Shown in pieces: positions 13,888 to 16,484 of a stretch of DNA of 16,484 bases (positions are counted from its first letter, which is position 1; each line of letters opens with the position of its first letter). The notes below the pieces were generated by a model that was given only the letters and a program-made list of their open reading frames with translations, ran no database searches and was not told where the DNA came from. The DNA is from JBOFDK01 sp051646925 (lineage in GTDB: Bacteria; Bacillota; Clostridia; Lachnospirales; Cellulosilyticaceae): assembly GCA_051646925.1 (NCBI GenBank), contig JBOFDK010000093.1:1-16484 (forward strand), in the 5' to 3' direction. The position numbers and the translations under genes were made by a program.

Positions 13888-13929
13888 AAAACACGACTGA
13901 TAACATTCAGTTATTAGAGGTGTTTTTTT
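13888..13929 (+). terminator. Intrinsic terminator of the transglutaminase-like gene
   Basis: AAAACAC (13888-13894) pairs with GTGTTTT (13920-13926). After a 2x2 internal loop, eight more pairs join CTGATAAC with GTTATTAG around the loop ATTCA. The hairpin runs into a T tract (13923-13929). Confidence 0.88.
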
Positions 13930-14022
13930 ATTATTAATTAGAAAAATAATGGTAATATTAGGGATATGTTGGAAAGTTATAGGCAAGATAGACTTTTGCT
14001 GATAGTATTTTCAGAGTGTGAA

Positions 14023-14028
14023 TATAAT
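14023..14028 (+). promoter_or_regulatory. Candidate -10 element for the TIM-barrel pair
   Basis: A consensus TATAAT lies 68 bases before the ATG at 14096, within the only spacer between the terminator and the gene. No good -35 is found at 16-18 bases (TTGCTG near 13996 is too far upstream), so it is a weak call. Confidence 0.35.
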
Positions 14029-14095
14029 ATATTAATGGTGAAAATAAATTCAGAATTATTAAAAAACAAAAAACTTATATAAGGAGGCGATAGGT

Positions 14096-14917
14096 ATGAA
14101 AAAAAATAGTTACAAAATTATAATAGGATTATTAATTATAATTTTTCCGTTTGTATCTATAAAATTATTAGGGAATAACTCATCAAAATACAGTGTATAT
14201 TCATGGGAGAAAATTGAGGATTTTGAATACATAAAGGAACTACAAATAGAAACAATATATCAAAACATAGATGAACTAGAAGATGAAGAAATGGCATTAT
14301 ATATACAAAATATAAAAGATCAATATAATGTAGAAGTTTATTCATTAACAGGGGATCCGAGTTGGTACAAAGACTTTTCAGGTATAAAGGCTTATTTAGA
14401 TAGAATAACAACATACAATGAAAATGCAGAGGATAAGTATAAAATAACAGGAGTGGTTTTAGATATAGAGCCATGGATAATAGATAAAGAATGGAACCGA
14501 AAAAATTATGCTAACACAATGAAAAAAGCATATGATTATGCCAAAGCGCAAGAATTAAAACTAGTAACAGTAATACCTGTATGGTTAGATCCAAGTGACT
14601 TGAAATTAATTATAGAAAATTGCGATAGGATATCTATTATGAATTATAATATTGACCATCCTATTGAGTTAGTAAAAGAAGAGATACACTTAGCGCGAAA
14701 ATACAAAAAGGAAGTAGATATTATAGCAGAGACACAACCTATAAATCAAAAATATGGTGTTGAAAAAAATACGACATATTATTATGAAGGATATGCAAAA
14801 TTGAAAGAAGATTGGAGGAATATAAAAGAAAAGTACAAACATAATAAAATAAATTTCTCATACCATGATTACAATAATTTAAAAGAATTTATGAAAATAG
14901 GTGACAACAATGAATAG
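14096..14917 (+). CDS. Exported TIM-barrel, glycosidase-like protein
   Basis: I do not recognise a named family. The 273-residue protein has an N-terminal signal or membrane anchor (IIIGLLIIIFPFVSIKLL). The rest reads like a short TIM barrel of the GH18-like kind: VVLDIEPW (120-127) with D123 and E125 at the end of a beta strand where catalytic acids lie, then KLVTVIPVW (155-163), ISIMNYN (179-185), DIIAETQP (208-215) and FSYHDYNNLKEF near the end. A sugar-polymer substrate is possible. The ribosome binding site AAGGAGG (14081-14087) is near perfect and decides the ATG. Its last 8 bases overlap the next gene, also exported and glycosidase-like, so the two are probably translated together and act on the same material. 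It could instead be a non-catalytic barrel. Confidence 0.7.
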   Translation: MKKNSYKIIIGLLIIIFPFVSIKLLGNNSSKYSVYSWEKIEDFEYIKELQIETIYQNIDELEDEEMALYIQNIKDQYNVEVYSLTGDPSWYKDFSGIKAYLDRITTYNENAEDKYKITGVVLDIEPWIIDKEWNRKNYANTMKKAYDYAKAQELKLVTVIPVWLDPSDLKLIIENCDRISIMNYNIDHPIELVKEEIHLARKYKKEVDIIAETQPINQKYGVEKNTTYYYEGYAKLKEDWRNIKEKYKHNKINFSYHDYNNLKEFMKIGDNNE

Positions 14918-16484
14918 GTATTTAAAAATATTTACTTTAATAATAATAATAATAATTTTTATTTGCACATTTGGACTAAGTGAAAATAATAGTATAAATG
15001 CAAATACAGAAGATGGTGTAATGCAAGTAGCTAGAACTAATGCAAAAGATATTGAAATTTACAAAAATGGAAAATGGGAAAAAACTTTTTTAAAAGGTGT
15101 AAATATAGGTTCAGGAAAACCTGGATATTTTCCAGGTGAATTTGGTATTGAAAAAAAAGAATACAAAAAATGGTTTAAACAAATTCAAGAAATGAATAGC
15201 AACGTAATAAGAGTATATACACTTCAAATGCCAGATTTTTATGAAGCACTATATGAGCATAATAAAAACAATAAAAATCCATTATATCTAATGCATGGAG
15301 TTTGGGTTGATGAGGATGCTATGCTAGAAACTTTAGATGCATTTACACCGCAAATTATAGATACATTTAAAGCTGAAATAGGAAAAATAATAGATGTTCT
15401 ACATGGTAATGCAAGTATTGATAAAGTAGTAGGCAGAGGTTATGGAAAATATAAAAAAGATGTTTCAGAATATGTACTAGGATATATTTTAGGTGTGGAA
15501 TGGGATCCTTACTTTGTTAAGGAAACAAATGAAAAATATAAAGGTATGAAAGATTATAATGGAAAATGGTTATATACAGAAAATGCAAATCCTATAGAAA
15601 TATTTTTAGCAGATAGTGGGAATTATGCTATAGACTACGAAGCAACTATGTATGATACGCAAAAAATTATTGCATTTACAAATTGGTTAACAACAGATGT
15701 TATAGATCACCAAGATGAAATTGAAGAAGCTAATCGTATAGCGAATATAGATGAATCAAAAATAAAAAGTAAAGAAAGTTTTAAAAGTGGATTATTTGTA
15801 TCGTATCATGTTTATCCATATTATCCAGATTTTTTAAATACTGATGAAAAATATACAGGATACAAAGATGAAAATGGAAAACAAAATGCATTCAAAGCTT
15901 ATTTAGATGATTTAATTACATATTTTGAAGATAGACCTGTTATTATATCTGAATTTGGAGTACCTACATCAAGAGGAATAGCCCATGAGGATGAGAGCAG
16001 AGGTTTTAATCAAGGAATGATTGAAGAAAGAAATCAAGGAGAAATGAATAAAGAATTACTCCAAGATATACACTCAACAGGATATGCAGGAGCAATAATA
16101 TTCTCTTGGCAAGATGAGTGGTTTAAAAGAACGTGGAATACTATGGATATAACAGAGAATGAAGGACGAGCATATTGGTCAGATAAAATGACTAATGAGC
16201 AATCTTTTGGATTATTAACTTTTGATCCAGGAGAAAATAAAAGTGTTTCATATGTCGATGGAAATATAAAAGAGTGGAAAAATAAAGATATTGTATCAGA
16301 AAATGAAAATATGAAAATATACATGAAGAGTGATGAGGCATATGTATATTTTAGAATCAATAAAAAAAATCTAGATTTAAATAATGAAGAAATAATGATA
16401 CCTATTGATATAACTGAAAAATCAGGTAGTAAAAAAATTAATGGATATGATATTACGTTTAATGAAAATGCAGATTTTATAATA
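14910..16484 (+). CDS. Exported GH5/GH2-like TIM-barrel protein with C-terminal CBM9-like region (3' end outside window)
   Basis: The frame is open for 525 codons from ATG 14910 to the window end with no stop, so the gene is incomplete. It starts in an 8-base overlap with the previous gene. A signal peptide (YLKIFTLIIIIIIFICTFG) is followed by FLKGVNIGSGKPGYFPGEFG, the first strand of a clan-A-like glycosidase barrel, then NVIRVYTLQMPDFYEAL. Likely catalytic glutamates are E197 in GVEWDP (acid/base) and E348 in IISEFGVP (nucleophile), with SYHVYPYYP between. After residue 430, VDGNIKEW and AYVYFRI resemble a CBM9/DOMON-type beta-sandwich. Related Firmicute proteins are sometimes labelled glycosyltransferase, but the motifs here are those of a hydrolase-type barrel. 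Substrate is unknown; an extracellular polysaccharide is likely. Confidence 0.78.
   Translation, partial: MNRYLKIFTLIIIIIIFICTFGLSENNSINANTEDGVMQVARTNAKDIEIYKNGKWEKTFLKGVNIGSGKPGYFPGEFGIEKKEYKKWFKQIQEMNSNVIRVYTLQMPDFYEALYEHNKNNKNPLYLMHGVWVDEDAMLETLDAFTPQIIDTFKAEIGKIIDVLHGNASIDKVVGRGYGKYKKDVSEYVLGYILGVEWDPYFVKETNEKYKGMKDYNGKWLYTENANPIEIFLADSGNYAIDYEATMYDTQKIIAFTNWLTTDVIDHQDEIEEANRIANIDESKIKSKESFKSGLFVSYHVYPYYPDFLNTDEKYTGYKDENGKQNAFKAYLDDLITYFEDRPVIISEFGVPTSRGIAHEDESRGFNQGMIEERNQGEMNKELLQDIHSTGYAGAIIFSWQDEWFKRTWNTMDITENEGRAYWSDKMTNEQSFGLLTFDPGENKSVSYVDGNIKEWKNKDIVSENENMKIYMKSDEAYVYFRINKKNLDLNNEEIMIPIDITEKSGSKKINGYDITFNENADFII

Noticed and set aside
13667..13986. Overlapping frames on both strands around the end of the transglutaminase-like gene
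   Set aside because: They read through coding sequence in other frames and through the terminator at 13888-13929. No ribosome binding sites or motifs are present.
16034..16360. 108-codon frame on the minus strand near the window end
   Set aside because: It is antisense to the incomplete glycosidase-like gene, whose frame is open for 525 codons with clear motifs.
1..16484. CRISPR array, transposase, insertion sequence or tRNA gene
   Set aside because: I saw no regularly spaced repeats, transposase motifs or complete cloverleaf apart from the tRNA-like part of tmRNA.

Overview
The window is low-GC DNA from a Gram-positive anaerobe of the Clostridia type. The evidence is AT-rich codon use, AGGAGG-like ribosome binding sites, a T-box leader, EFR1-type and pyridoxal kinase genes, and secreted proteins with copper-amine-oxidase-like stalk domains. 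Species cannot be named from the sequence alone. Every gene I can support lies on the + strand.

Layout. (a) 1-227 is the C-terminal end of a sensor histidine kinase, followed by short AT-rich direct repeats. (b) 385-3516 is a tryptophan uptake operon: a near-consensus promoter, a T-box leader with a UGG specifier and a UGGC bulge, a leader terminator, then trpX (lipoprotein), trpY (permease) and trpZ (ATPase). (c) 3703-5241 is deoC (deoxyribose-phosphate aldolase) with a pyridoxal kinase-like gene 15 bases downstream. (d) 5242-5637 has no gene but holds a strong terminator 250 bases from the nearest stop codon, which may end an unannotated small transcript. (e) 5638-8053 is an EFR1-type flavodoxin/ferredoxin fusion overlapping a secreted alpha/beta hydrolase. 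(f) 8043-8964 is smpB with its own promoter, followed by ssrA (tmRNA), the two partners of trans-translation. (g) 8955-11751 appears to be a small genomic island integrated in the 3' end of ssrA. It is bounded by a 12-bp direct repeat of the tmRNA acceptor end and carries one large gene, a PrrC/RloC-like ABC ATPase that may be a phage-defence nuclease. No integrase is visible. (h) 12064-13830 is a secreted protein with stalk domains and two transglutaminase-like domains, one with its catalytic residues lost. (i) 14096-16484 is an overlapping pair of exported TIM-barrel, glycosidase-like proteins; the second runs off the window end.

The chromosomal backbone (tryptophan transport, deoxyribose and vitamin B6 metabolism, ribosome rescue) is ordinary. 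The accessory interest is the ssrA island with its probable RNase-ATPase, the duplicated transglutaminase protein and the exported TIM-barrel pair.
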